Translations under genes and position numbers: made by a program
Source of the DNA: an uncultured bacterium
GTDB taxonomy: Bacteria; Acidobacteriota; Aminicenantia; Aminicenantales; CALLJL01
Reading direction: 5' to 3'
NCBI GenBank assembly: GCA_938092135.1
Contig: CALLJL010000008.1
Coordinates: forward strand, 148,501 to 212,500
Length of the DNA: 64,000 nt
Part shown: positions 1 to 9,425 of the stretch, one piece after another
Position numbering within the stretch: the first letter of the stretch is position 1
How the letters are laid out: each line of letters opens with the position of its first letter
The notes under the pieces: model-generated
What the model was told of the DNA's origin: nothing
Database searches by the model: none
The model's input: only the letters and a program-made list of their open reading frames with translations

Positions 1-2
1 AG

Positions 3-818
3 ATCAATGCAGCCAGACTCGCCTCCATCAAGATGGGTGATTACGAACAATTTTCCTTTAAAGGATGGAACGATGAAACTGTGTATACCTATGTTGTTAA
101 GCCGGTGGATTTTGATCCAAATAAAAAATATCCAGTAGCCTTTTTAATTCATGGAGGGCCTCAGAGTTCTTTTAGCAATCACTTTCATTATCGCTGGAAT
201 GCTCAAATTTTTGCGGGTGCTGGCTATGCCGCCGTTATGGTCGATTTTCATGGCTCCACTGGCTATGGTCAGGCTTTCACCGATTCCATCCGTGGCGATT
301 GGGGTGGCAAACCCCTTGAGGACTTGAAGAAGGGCTTAGCGGCGGCTTTAGAACGCTATCCCTGGATGGATGGCGAGCGCGTCGCTGCCCTCGGTGCTTC
401 CTTCGGCGGTTATATGATTAATTGGATTGCCGGCAACTGGCCCGATCGCTTCCGCTGTCTGGTGAATCATGATGGCAATCTTGATGAACGGATGGCCTAT
501 TTTAATACCGAAGAACTCTGGTTTCCCGAATGGGATCATGAAGGAACTCCCTGGACCAATCCTGAAGGCTATGAAAAGCACAATCCCATCAATTATATAA
601 AAAATTGGAAAACACCCATGTTGGTCATCCATGGGGCCCTGGATTTTCGCGTTGTGGACACTCAGGGCATCTCAACTTTTACAGCTTTGCAGCGCCTAGG
701 CATTCCCAGCCGGTTGCTCTATTTTCCCGATGAGGGCCACTGGGTTTTAAAACCTCAGAATAGTCTTCTTTGGCATGAAACTGTTCTCAGCTGGCTTGAC
801 CAATGGTGCAAAAAATAG
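3..818 (+). CDS. S9 family prolyl oligopeptidase / acylaminoacyl-peptidase, C-terminal part
   Basis: This is the catalytic alpha/beta-hydrolase domain of a serine peptidase of family S9, which cleaves short peptides or acylated N-terminal residues. The reading frame is open to the left edge of the window, so the N-terminal beta-propeller lies outside it; the ATG at 33 is an internal methionine. Counting from that methionine, the oxyanion motif HGGP is at residues 40-43, the nucleophile Ser123 sits in GASFGG, the acid is probably Asp204 in ALDFRV, and His236 sits in DEGHW. All parts of the triad are present, so the enzyme should be active. It ends 80 bp before a URO-D-like gene on the same strand. 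Family assignment is firm; substrate is unknown. Confidence 0.93.
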   Translation: MNAARLASIKMGDYEQFSFKGWNDETVYTYVVKPVDFDPNKKYPVAFLIHGGPQSSFSNHFHYRWNAQIFAGAGYAAVMVDFHGSTGYGQAFTDSIRGDWGGKPLEDLKKGLAAALERYPWMDGERVAALGASFGGYMINWIAGNWPDRFRCLVNHDGNLDERMAYFNTEELWFPEWDHEGTPWTNPEGYEKHNPINYIKNWKTPMLVIHGALDFRVVDTQGISTFTALQRLGIPSRLLYFPDEGHWVLKPQNSLLWHETVLSWLDQWCKK

Positions 819-898
819 GGCTAAAGCTTGGCTTTCGTATTACACAATTTAAAACAACCTCTTAGCCTAACCTGTTAGCCCGGAAATGTAAAAGGTGA

Positions 899-1939
899 AT
901 GAGCCCACCTCTCTTTTATGGGAATAAAGCCAGGAAAGAAAGAAAGAAAACTGTTGAAGCCACTCTTAATTTTGATAATCCCCAGCGGATTCCCCGTCAG
1001 CTCTGGCTTCCTTATAATCAAAGCCGCATGAAAAAAATATCGCGGTGGCGAAAATGGCGTTTAAAATTTCCCGATGATTTGGTCTTCTGTCCTAATTTTA
1101 TTTGGCCTAAGAAAAATAAAAAATTAAAATGGCAAGATGAATTTATCTATAGAGACGAGTGGGGTTGTTTATTTAAAAAAGAAGCTGATAAAAGATGTGA
1201 TGTCTTAATCTCTCCTGCCATTAAACAATGGGAAAATCTTGAAAACTGGCGACCCCCTGAACAATTCCTCAAACTGGATAAAGAAAGGATTAATTCCTTT
1301 TGTCATTCCACTGACCGTTTTGTCTTGGCAGGAAGCTGGATTAAGCTATTTGAACGACTCCAACTACTTCGTGGACCAGAGAAGCTTCTTTCTGATCTTA
1401 AAAAGAAGCCAGCCGAATTTTTTGAATTGCTTCATCAAGTGCACGATTTTAATTTAAAGGAATTAGAACTTTGGGCTCAAACAGAAGTGGATGGCCTTTG
1501 TCTTATGGACGACTGGGGAGGGCAAGAATCGCTTTTTATTTCTCGCGACCATTTTCGTCAGCTCTTTAAGCCTCTTTATTTAGAATATAGCTCCATCGCC
1601 AAAAAATATAAAAAATATTTATTTTTTCACTCTGATGGCTATATCGCCGATTTCTTGCCCGATTTTATTGAAATAGGAATAAATGCAATTAATTGTCAGG
1701 TCTTATTGATGGGCATCGAAAAGTTGGTCCACTTCCGAGGTCAGATCACCTTTTGGGGAAGTTCAGATTTTCCAGTTTTTCTGAGCACAGCCCAAAAAAA
1801 GGAAATTGTCCGTTGCTGTCAACAAATCTTTGACACCCTCTGGGCGAGGGGAGGATTAATCGCTCAGGTAGAATTAACCCCTGATATTAAAATTTCAGCG
1901 ATAAAAACATTTTTTTCTGCCTGGAAAAAATTTCTCTGA
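899..1939 (+). CDS. Uroporphyrinogen decarboxylase (URO-D) family protein
   Basis: The 346-residue protein has the general plan of the URO-D superfamily. An N-terminal segment (NFDNPQRIPRQLW) resembles the usual opening strand. A central part contains VDGLCLMDDWGGQ. A C-terminal part contains FFHSDGYIADFLPDFIEIG, the typical conserved HSDG...LPD-IEIG block. Members of this branch are mostly not heme enzymes but relatives of corrinoid methyltransferases acting on methylated compounds. No corrinoid protein or other heme gene is nearby, so the substrate is open. The ATG at 899 has AAGGTG almost directly in front of it, which is too close for a good ribosome site. The true start is therefore uncertain, but it must lie before the conserved segment near 950. 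Confidence 0.8.
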   Translation: MSPPLFYGNKARKERKKTVEATLNFDNPQRIPRQLWLPYNQSRMKKISRWRKWRLKFPDDLVFCPNFIWPKKNKKLKWQDEFIYRDEWGCLFKKEADKRCDVLISPAIKQWENLENWRPPEQFLKLDKERINSFCHSTDRFVLAGSWIKLFERLQLLRGPEKLLSDLKKKPAEFFELLHQVHDFNLKELELWAQTEVDGLCLMDDWGGQESLFISRDHFRQLFKPLYLEYSSIAKKYKKYLFFHSDGYIADFLPDFIEIGINAINCQVLLMGIEKLVHFRGQITFWGSSDFPVFLSTAQKKEIVRCCQQIFDTLWARGGLIAQVELTPDIKISAIKTFFSAWKKFL

Positions 1940-2130
1940 GTAATTTTTTAAATTAAACCTTGCTGACTCAAAGGTCTTGACCATTCCATTCTTAGAAATT
2001 CTTGGAAATTAAAATTTTTATAAATCAAAATTCTTTAGATAAAAATAAAATCAACAAAAATCCAAAATTTGCCTTTAATGACGAAAATAAAGCATAATTT
2101 TTATGGAAAAAGAGCTCTCTAGGGGCTGAA

Positions 2131-3969
2131 ATGGTTAAAACCCTGGGGAAAAAGATAGAAAATTTAAGAAAAGAGAGATGGGGCAAATTATTTTTTACTT
2201 TATCGGCGGCCACTTGTTATCTCCTTTTTTGTCTTATTAATATCTCTTTTTCCTCATCGGCTTCCTCTGAATTTTCCTTCAAAGAAAAAATTTCGCCTCC
2301 TTTATCAAAGAAATTAGCTCAAAAGGAAAATCAGATTCTCAAGGTCTGGATATATTTTCAGGATAAAGGACCGGATTTAACCAAAAAGATCGATGAAGTT
2401 CGCGGCTCCCTTTCACGAGAAAATATTAATCGCCGTCTCAAAATTCTTACTTGGGAGAGAATAGTTGATGATTTAGATGTTCCCGTCTGGGAAAATTACA
2501 TCCATAAAGTCAGGCCCTATCTTTCGCGGCCGCGCCATGCCTCTCGCTGGCTGAATGCTCTTTCAGCCGAAGTCCAGGCCATTAATCTGAAAAAGATTGC
2601 TTCTTTCCCCTTTGTTTCCAAAATAGAGGAAATCAAAGCTTATCGATCGAGGCTCCCTTTGCCCGAAAAAAAAAGGGAAGCAATAGAATTTAAGACCCAA
2701 AATCATCTTTATGACTATGGACCTTCCTACACTCAGCTTAATCAGATTAAAGTTCCTCTTCTCCATGATCTTGGTTTGACCGGTCAGGGAATAATTATAG
2801 CTATGCTCGACTCTGGTTTTAATAACTTGGCCCATCAGGCTTTGGCTCATCTAAAAATTTTAGCCACCTGGGACTTTGTCAATAATGATCCTAATGTAAA
2901 CGACGAACCCGGTCAGCTTGGTTCTGGCGATCATGGAACTGAAACTTTAAGTGTTATTGCTGGTTTTTATCCCGGGAAACTTATTGGTCCGGCTTTTGGG
3001 GCCAGCTTTCTTTTAGCCAAGACGGAAAACACTGACTGGGAAAGGCATATAGAAGAAGACCACTGGATCGCGGGAGTCGAATGGGCTGAAGCCCTTGGCG
3101 CCCAGATTGTCAGTAGCTCTCTTGGTTATCGAGATCAGTTTACCCATGGCGAACCCAATTATACCTGGCGGGACATGGATGGCGAAACTACCATTGTTAC
3201 CAGGGGCGCTAATATTGCCGCCAACAAAGGTATGCTTATCGTTAACTCGGCAGGCAATGAAGGCCAGTCCCGCCCACCTATCTTGAACACTCTGGTTGCT
3301 CCGGCTGATAGCTATTGGGTCTTGGCTGTAGGCGCAGTTGATGTCAATGGTGAGAGGGCAAGTTTCAGTTCCGTTGGGCCAACTGCCGATGGCCGGCTAA
3401 AGCCTGATGTTATGGCTATGGGTCGCTCCGTTTATAGTGCCTCCCCTTCTAAAATTGACGGATACATATATGTTTCAGGCACATCCTTTTCTTGTCCTTT
3501 GGTGGCTGGGGCAGCAGCTTTAATCCTTGAAGCCAATCCCAGCTGGTCCAATTTTGATTTAATGCTGGCTTTGGAATTGACGGCTAGCCGAGCCTCGACC
3601 CCTGACAACTTAATGGGACGGGGAATTATTAATGCCTTTCAAGCCGCTCATTTTCCCCTTAAAAGTATATATCCACCCACTCATCTGGCGGTCAAAAGGA
3701 TAGAAAATAATTTTGGTTTCTTTAAAGAGTATATCAATCATTTGACTTGGCGAAAAAATGAGCGTAATCGGGAGAAAATCATTGCTTATAGACTTTATGC
3801 CTTGAACCTCAAAGAAAAAATCAGTTCCTTTTTCCTTCTGGCTGAAATTGAAGCTCAAACCTTTAAATTTGAACATCGGGGACTTCTGGGGGATGAAGAA
3901 TTTATTTATAAAATTACAGCTGTTAGTGAAACTGGGGTTGAAAGCGATCCTGAATATACCCGAAGATGA
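2131..3969 (+). CDS. Secreted subtilisin-like serine peptidase (S8)
   Basis: An extracellular or periplasmic endopeptidase of 612 residues. A basic N-terminus is followed by a hydrophobic signal or anchor segment (about 20-42). A propeptide-like region of about 150 residues comes next. In the S8 catalytic domain I see Asp227 (AMLDSGF), His268 (GDHGTE), the oxyanion Asn376 (SAGNEG) and the nucleophile Ser452 (SGTSFSCP). After about residue 510 there is a beta-rich tail (YRLYAL, YKITAVSETG) that reads like one fibronectin type III domain. All catalytic residues are present. It stands alone, about 190 bp after the URO-D-like gene. A role in degrading external protein fits the many other peptidases here. 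Confidence 0.93.
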   Translation: MVKTLGKKIENLRKERWGKLFFTLSAATCYLLFCLINISFSSSASSEFSFKEKISPPLSKKLAQKENQILKVWIYFQDKGPDLTKKIDEVRGSLSRENINRRLKILTWERIVDDLDVPVWENYIHKVRPYLSRPRHASRWLNALSAEVQAINLKKIASFPFVSKIEEIKAYRSRLPLPEKKREAIEFKTQNHLYDYGPSYTQLNQIKVPLLHDLGLTGQGIIIAMLDSGFNNLAHQALAHLKILATWDFVNNDPNVNDEPGQLGSGDHGTETLSVIAGFYPGKLIGPAFGASFLLAKTENTDWERHIEEDHWIAGVEWAEALGAQIVSSSLGYRDQFTHGEPNYTWRDMDGETTIVTRGANIAANKGMLIVNSAGNEGQSRPPILNTLVAPADSYWVLAVGAVDVNGERASFSSVGPTADGRLKPDVMAMGRSVYSASPSKIDGYIYVSGTSFSCPLVAGAAALILEANPSWSNFDLMLALELTASRASTPDNLMGRGIINAFQAAHFPLKSIYPPTHLAVKRIENNFGFFKEYINHLTWRKNERNREKIIAYRLYALNLKEKISSFFLLAEIEAQTFKFEHRGLLGDEEFIYKITAVSETGVESDPEYTRR

Positions 3970-4038
3970 AAAAACAAAGGAAGGAAAAGAATCAACAGGA
4001 TGAAAATATTAAATGAGGCAAAGTAATCGGATTAACCC

Positions 4039-4698
4039 ATGAGCTCTGCCAGGATAGAGGTTAAAGCAATTACCATTTTTTCAGACCAATTTTTAATTCA
4101 GCTAAAAAAGCATAAAAAGTTTAAATTAAATTTGCCTTTAAGACCAATTAAAATATTAATTCTATTAATTTTACTTTTTCCTTTAAATGTTCAGGCACTT
4201 GATTTTCGCCTGGGTCTCGGGGTCGGGCTGAGAAGAATTAATGATAGTTATTTAAGGCAGGTATATGGTAATGGTTTCATTTACATTCCCCATGTTCAGG
4301 TTGGTTTCACCCGATATTTTTCTGCTGAGCTCGCCTATGAAGGAGGATACCAAAAAAAAGCCCCTATTGGTCTCTATCTGGAACCAAGTACTTTGAGGAT
4401 AAGTGGTTGGGAAATATCAGGCCAACTTCATTATCCCCTTAGGATTATTTCCCCTTATCTAAAAATAGGCTCGGGCCTTTATTTTTATCGTCAAGATATA
4501 GACAGTCCCTATGTTCGCCATAAAGTAAATCACCATCATCTATCCTTTCAAGCTGCCAGTGGCTGTCAAATTTTTTTCAAAAAAAATTTCTCATGGCAAG
4601 CGGAAATCAAATATGTCTTTCTCCGAGTAAAGCCCTATGAAATTAAAGTTGATTTGGGAGGAATAAGATATATTCTAGCTCTTGGTTTTAAATTCTGA
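4039..4698 (+). CDS. Small outer-membrane beta-barrel protein, unknown role
   Basis: The mature part alternates polar and hydrophobic residues with many aromatics, and ends in a Phe-X-Phe terminus (LALGFKF) typical of outer-membrane barrels. About 160-170 mature residues would suit an eight-stranded OmpA/OmpW-like barrel. A signal peptide core (ILILLILLFPLNVQA) ends near residue 53, which is unusually far from the ATG at 4039. A TTG near 4132 would give a normal signal length, so the annotated start may be too early. No specific family is recognised. It lies 70 bp after the subtilisin gene and could be co-transcribed. Confidence 0.7.
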   Translation: MSSARIEVKAITIFSDQFLIQLKKHKKFKLNLPLRPIKILILLILLFPLNVQALDFRLGLGVGLRRINDSYLRQVYGNGFIYIPHVQVGFTRYFSAELAYEGGYQKKAPIGLYLEPSTLRISGWEISGQLHYPLRIISPYLKIGSGLYFYRQDIDSPYVRHKVNHHHLSFQAASGCQIFFKKNFSWQAEIKYVFLRVKPYEIKVDLGGIRYILALGFKF

Positions 4699-4804
4699 GA
4701 TCTGAGCCAATGCCCATCTTTTTCTTCTCTTTTTATTAACCATAAAGCGAACTAAGGCTGCCCTTTTTTCGTAATAGAATAACATTAAATTTTTTAATTC
4801 ATTA

Positions 4805-4813
4805 TGCTATAAA
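4805..4813 (+). promoter_or_regulatory. Extended -10 promoter candidate for the ABC exporter operon
   Basis: TGCTATAAA (TGN plus TATAAA) lies about 30 bp before the start codon of the ABC ATPase gene in an otherwise AT-rich stretch. No convincing -35 hexamer is visible 17 bp upstream, which is tolerable for extended -10 promoters. This is a pattern match only. Confidence 0.35.
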
Positions 4814-4843
4814 ATTGAAAGGATTTTAAGAGGGGAGGTCTCT

Positions 4844-5566
4844 ATGGCTACAGTTCTGGAAGTTAGAGGATTAAGAAAATTTTATGGTCACTTTGAGGCC
4901 CTAAAAGGAATCAGCTTCGAGGTTAGGGAGGGCGAAATTTTTGGCCTCATCGGACCCAATGGCGCTGGTAAAACCACCACTTTAAGGATCGTGGCCACCC
5001 TCCTTGCAATGTCTGGAGGGCAAGTTAAGCTTCTCGGCTATGATCTCAGGGAAAATCCAGAAAAATTCAGGGAAAATATAAGTTATTTACCTGAGGAAGC
5101 TGGAGCCTACCGTAATCTCACCGGCCTCGATTATTTGCGCTTCATGGCCCGCTTTTACGATCGCTCTCCTGAAGAAACAGAACGGTTTATTGAAAGAGCC
5201 ATGGCCATTGCAGGACTAGGTGATAGATTAAAAGATAAGGTGGGAACATACAGCAAGGGCATGGTGCGCAAATTACTTTTAGCCCGGGCTTTGATGACCA
5301 AACCTGTTTTAGCCATTTTGGACGAGCCCACCTCTGGCCTGGATGTGATTAATTCCCTGGAGGTAAGAGACATAATTAAACGATATGCTCGGGAAGGTCT
5401 TTCCGTACTTCTTTCCTCCCATAATATGCTGGAGGTGGAGTATCTTTCTGATCGGGTTGCCCTTATTGATCAGGGCAAAATCCTAGACATAGGCACACCC
5501 CAAGAACTTAAAGAGAAATATGAGGCCCCAAATTTGGAAGTTGTTTTCAGGAGGATTGTCCAATGA
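4844..5566 (+). CDS. ABC-2 type transporter ATP-binding protein (NatA-like)
   Basis: The ATPase subunit of an ABC exporter, 240 residues. Walker A is GPNGAGKTT (37-45), Walker B with the catalytic Glu161 is AILDEP, followed by the D-loop SGLD and an H-loop SSHNM. The signature motif is degenerate: YSKGM at about 136-140 instead of LSGGQ. That is common in the NatA/CcmA branch. A strong ribosome site (GGGGAGG) precedes the ATG. The stop codon overlaps the start of the permease by four bases, so the two are translationally coupled. The exported substrate cannot be read from sequence. Confidence 0.92.
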   Translation: MATVLEVRGLRKFYGHFEALKGISFEVREGEIFGLIGPNGAGKTTTLRIVATLLAMSGGQVKLLGYDLRENPEKFRENISYLPEEAGAYRNLTGLDYLRFMARFYDRSPEETERFIERAMAIAGLGDRLKDKVGTYSKGMVRKLLLARALMTKPVLAILDEPTSGLDVINSLEVRDIIKRYAREGLSVLLSSHNMLEVEYLSDRVALIDQGKILDIGTPQELKEKYEAPNLEVVFRRIVQ

Positions 5567-6849
5567 AAAAATTTACCAATCTTTTGTTTAAGGAAATAAG
5601 GGAGCTTATCAATAAACAGCTCATTTTTTCTCTTGTTTTCACCTTAATCATTTTTTATTTCATTGGACAGATCGCCCGACAGGAAGCCAAAAGGGCCGAA
5701 GGAATCCGCCGCATCGGGGTACTCGATCTTGATCGCTCGCCTTTATCCAGGGGTCTTCTTGATAATCTTCGCCTTGTTCGCTTCAAGATTGATGAATTTG
5801 AAACTGGCGATAAAGAAGAAGCCCTGCGCCTGGCCAGGGAAAGGAATCTGGCCTTTCTGCTGGTTATTCCTTCTGGTCTGAGTGAGGGAATTGAAAGGCT
5901 CGAAACGAGAGAATTAGAAACCTACTCCTTTCTCCGCAGCTTCTCTATGGCTGAAGCTCGCTATGGGGAAATTTTCCGGGTTATTCTCGATACGGCTAAC
6001 AATTATCTTTCCAATGAAATTCTGAAGAAAAAATGGCCAGAAATATCTCCTGAAAATTTGAAAAAGCCCCTGAAAAGCCGGGATTTCGTCATTGTCCGGG
6101 AAAATCGAGCTGAAGCTTCAGCCTCGGCTATTGCTGGTTTTATGTACGCTCAATCCATCTTCGTCCCCATTATTCTGGCTATGATTCTAATTTATTCATC
6201 CCAAATGGTCATCTCAGCCATTGCCATGGAGAAACAAAATAAGACCTTGGAAACTTTACTTACCGTGCCTATTTCCCGCTCCTCCATTGTGGCCGCAAAA
6301 ATGCTGGCCGCTGGAATTGTTGGTCTGATCTCAACCTTAATCTACTTAGCCGGCTTCAGATGGTATATGCGCAGCTTCACTGGCGATATCGCCGAGGCTG
6401 CGAGCAGTATTACTACGGTAATCAAAGAACTTGGCCTCTCTTTAACGACCGCCGGTAGCATAATTCTCTTATTCTCTCTTTTTTTGGCAATTCTCTGTGC
6501 TCTCGCTTTGGCTACAATCCTTGGCGTTCTTGCGGAGGATTACCGTAGTGCCCAGAGCCTTATTATGCCTTTGATATTACTCGTAATGATTCCCTATATT
6601 CTTTCTATTTTCACTGATTTAAGAACCCTCTCTCTGCCGGCTAAAATATTAATTTATGCTATTCCTTTCTCCCATCCCTTCATGACCACCCAAAATATAT
6701 TATTTCATAATTATATGGCAATTGGTGCTGGAATCGTTTATATGTTGGTGGTTTTCATTATTTTAGTTATTATTGCTGCTCGTATTTTCTCCACTGACCG
6801 AGTTTTAACGATGAAACTGCGCTGGCGTCGGCGCCAAGTCGTTCTTTAA
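5563..6849 (+). CDS. ABC-2 type transporter permease (NatB-like)
   Basis: The membrane subunit that pairs with the upstream ATPase. One transmembrane helix lies near the N-terminus (about 20-38). A soluble loop of roughly 150 residues follows. A cluster of five or six helices fills the second half, with the conserved MEKQNKTLETLLTVPISR segment (about residues 225-242) that marks the NatB/YhaP family. The long extracytoplasmic loop after helix 1 is characteristic. It overlaps the ATPase gene by four bases (ATGA). Known relatives export sodium, antibiotics or lipids; no choice between these is possible here. Confidence 0.9.
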   Translation: MKKFTNLLFKEIRELINKQLIFSLVFTLIIFYFIGQIARQEAKRAEGIRRIGVLDLDRSPLSRGLLDNLRLVRFKIDEFETGDKEEALRLARERNLAFLLVIPSGLSEGIERLETRELETYSFLRSFSMAEARYGEIFRVILDTANNYLSNEILKKKWPEISPENLKKPLKSRDFVIVRENRAEASASAIAGFMYAQSIFVPIILAMILIYSSQMVISAIAMEKQNKTLETLLTVPISRSSIVAAKMLAAGIVGLISTLIYLAGFRWYMRSFTGDIAEAASSITTVIKELGLSLTTAGSIILLFSLFLAILCALALATILGVLAEDYRSAQSLIMPLILLVMIPYILSIFTDLRTLSLPAKILIYAIPFSHPFMTTQNILFHNYMAIGAGIVYMLVVFIILVIIAARIFSTDRVLTMKLRWRRRQVVL

Positions 6850-7070
6850 AGACGGACAAACTGATTGATTAAGAGCCTATTTGGCCACAGAACTAAATTT
6901 AAAAATAAAGAAAATGAGAATTTAAATCAGTCATAAAAATTAAATTCTTTTTAGGCCTTAGAATGACCTGATGCCTTAAATTCCCGATGATAAACATTTA
7001 AATGAAGGAATAGAAAATAAGGAAATTGAAGAAGAGAGGTAAATAAAGAAGTAAATAAAAGCGAAAGGAA

Positions 7071-9152
7071 ATGAATAAAAGTGAAATGAATTATAGCGAA
7101 GTAAAGTCCCTTCTTGATCTTCTTCACCTTAAGCCATCAGAGCTTTCTCTTGATTATGTAAAAAATAAAAGCCAATTTCACCTTCATCATCTCCTAACAG
7201 AACAGAGACATCCCCTCACCTGGAATCTCAGCCAGGTGATAAAAAAAGACCCTGAAAAAGGCATAAGACTTATTCTCAGCGTAGATGAAGATATAGCCCG
7301 TAAATTAGAGGCTATGGCTGAAGATAAAGCCATAATCAAAAAGCTTGAACAGGCAGTTCAAAGCATCATCCAGGCCATTAAAAGAGGAAACAAAATCTTC
7401 TTTTACGGTTGCGGCTCAACTGGACGTCTTGCCAAATTCATGGAAAGCAGCCTTTGGCGGCCCTTCTGGCAAAAATTGAAAGCGAACAGCCGTTATAAAT
7501 TTATTTTACCACCTCGAATTGAAGAGAGAGTTATCGGGGAAATGACTGGTGGCGATCGTGCCCTGATCAGCGCCCTTGAAGGCTTTGAAGATCTTGAGCT
7601 GATCGGCCGCCTTCAAGTGGCGGATAGAAAAATTACCAAAGGTGATGTAGTTTTCTGTATAACCGAGGGAGGCGAAACTTCTTCAGTTATTGGAGCGATG
7701 TTGGCGGCCGCTGATCTATGGGAAAAGGATAGAGCCAATCAGGCTAAGGCTAGAAAGCATCTTTATTTTGTTTACAATAATCCCGATCAACTCCTGAATT
7801 CCCTCGAAAGAAGTTTAAAAATCCTCACCCATCCTGGTATCACTAAGATCAATCTGACTACCGGACCTCAAGCAATCACTGGCTCGACGAGAATGCAGGC
7901 CACAACCATAGAAACTTTTGTCCTTGGCCTCATTCTCGAAAAAGTCATTTATAAAATCTTGGCAGCTCATTTGAATAAAAACGAATTAATTCAGCTTGGT
8001 TTCAGGAAAAAGGTTTCCTTTAGCCAAGAATTTTTGACCTTTGCCCGAATATTGAAATCCCTTTTTTTTCATAGCCCGAAAATAGCTTCCCTAACAAAAC
8101 TGGAGGCAAAAACTTATCAAAAAGGGAAAAAGACAACCTATCTAGCCAAAAGGGCACTACTGACCGTTTTCATTGATGGAGCTGAAAGAAGCCCCACTTT
8201 TCATCTTTCTCCTCTTGACCCCATCAATTTGAAAAACCGCCGCTGTCTTTTCCAGGTCTGGACTGAAGCCAAAAATCATCTGGAGGCCTGGCAGCGTCTT
8301 CTTGGTCGAAATTTTCGCGGCCTTGATTTTAATTTTTATCAACCCTATCTCGCTGAAAAAATCGATGATCCCTATCTTCGAGAGGTAGCCCTTCAAAGTC
8401 TCCTTAAAGCAGGTAATGACCAGCAGGACCTTTATGATTTTTCCTTTTCCTTGAAAAATATTCAAAGACGTCCTCTCCATCGTGGCGATCTTGGCCTCAT
8501 GGTTGGCTTTAACGAGGAAATAAAGGAACTTGGAAAAAAGAATTCCAGCTGGCAGGCTTTTGCTAAGCTTGCCCAGAGGAAAAAAGCTTCCCTCGCTTTA
8601 CTCTTCACCGGTTCTGAATCAGAAAAGATTTTTAAGGAGAAAATAAGATCATGTCCCTTTTTAAGCCAGGCCGAAAAAATTTATATCCCTTTGCCTCTTT
8701 CTCAAGATCCTCTAGGTTTAAGGCAACAGCTTGCCCTGAAGATAATCCTCAATGCTCATTCTACTGGCGTCATGGCAATTCTCGGTCGAGTTGTAGGCAA
8801 TACCATGACGGCCGTTAATCCGAGCAATCTTAAACTTATTGGCCGGGCAACCTATTTAATAATGAATCACATCAATGATGCTGTTACCTCTGAATTGTGG
8901 CAAAAAAAATATGGCCCTGCCAAACCGGTTAGCTATGCCGAAGCCAATGCTCTCCTTTTTGATTGTTTGGAGAGTTCTGTCTGCCAAATGAGTGAAAGGA
9001 GCGAAGTTGAACTAAGTATTGTTCGAGCCCTTGAAGCTCTCCGACTCAAAAGATTTGTTCCCTGGGAAAGAGCCATCCGCATAATTGAGAAGCAGGGGCT
9101 TGAAGCTTATCTCTGCCGTTTTAATCCAAAACTTCGTTCCCTTCAAACATAA
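7071..9152 (+). CDS. Double-SIS-domain protein of the MurQ / glucokinase-regulatory-protein type
   Basis: A 693-residue cytoplasmic protein with two sugar-isomerase (SIS) domains. The first (about 90-300) carries the MurQ hallmarks: GCGSTGR near residue 113, a TEGGETSS phosphate-binding loop near 204, and LTTGPQAITGSTRM near 262. The second (about 480-630) contains VGNTMTAVNPSNL. MurQ is a single-SIS etherase of about 300 residues that splits N-acetylmuramate 6-phosphate. Tandem SIS proteins of this size resemble animal GKRP and its bacterial relatives. The function is probably etherase-like or sugar-phosphate sensing. No murein-recycling genes adjoin. The start is preceded by AAAGGAA in a purine-rich leader. 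Confidence 0.82.
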   Translation: MNKSEMNYSEVKSLLDLLHLKPSELSLDYVKNKSQFHLHHLLTEQRHPLTWNLSQVIKKDPEKGIRLILSVDEDIARKLEAMAEDKAIIKKLEQAVQSIIQAIKRGNKIFFYGCGSTGRLAKFMESSLWRPFWQKLKANSRYKFILPPRIEERVIGEMTGGDRALISALEGFEDLELIGRLQVADRKITKGDVVFCITEGGETSSVIGAMLAAADLWEKDRANQAKARKHLYFVYNNPDQLLNSLERSLKILTHPGITKINLTTGPQAITGSTRMQATTIETFVLGLILEKVIYKILAAHLNKNELIQLGFRKKVSFSQEFLTFARILKSLFFHSPKIASLTKLEAKTYQKGKKTTYLAKRALLTVFIDGAERSPTFHLSPLDPINLKNRRCLFQVWTEAKNHLEAWQRLLGRNFRGLDFNFYQPYLAEKIDDPYLREVALQSLLKAGNDQQDLYDFSFSLKNIQRRPLHRGDLGLMVGFNEEIKELGKKNSSWQAFAKLAQRKKASLALLFTGSESEKIFKEKIRSCPFLSQAEKIYIPLPLSQDPLGLRQQLALKIILNAHSTGVMAILGRVVGNTMTAVNPSNLKLIGRATYLIMNHINDAVTSELWQKKYGPAKPVSYAEANALLFDCLESSVCQMSERSEVELSIVRALEALRLKRFVPWERAIRIIEKQGLEAYLCRFNPKLRSLQT

Positions 9153-9425
9153 AATAAATTCCCATGATTGAGGAGACCTCCTTATTTACTCATGGCCCAA
9201 ATTTTCAAATACTTTAATTTGAATTCGCCAGCAGCTTTTCTAGAAACTGAGTTACAGTGGTCCCGGCATAGGTAAAGGAGCGGTAATTTAGATTAATTTT
9301 TTCTTTAAGTTATTTTTTCCTCAATTAACTTTTTACGATTAATTCTCTGATCAAAAAAGGCTAAAAATATTTCATCTCAAATTGATTTATATTTATAATC
9401 AGAAATTAAAGTTAGGAGGTAAGAG

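Noticed and set aside
9160..9200. Hairpin after the SIS protein gene (GAGGAGACCTCC)
   Set aside because: The loop would be only two bases and no T-run follows, so I do not call it a terminator.
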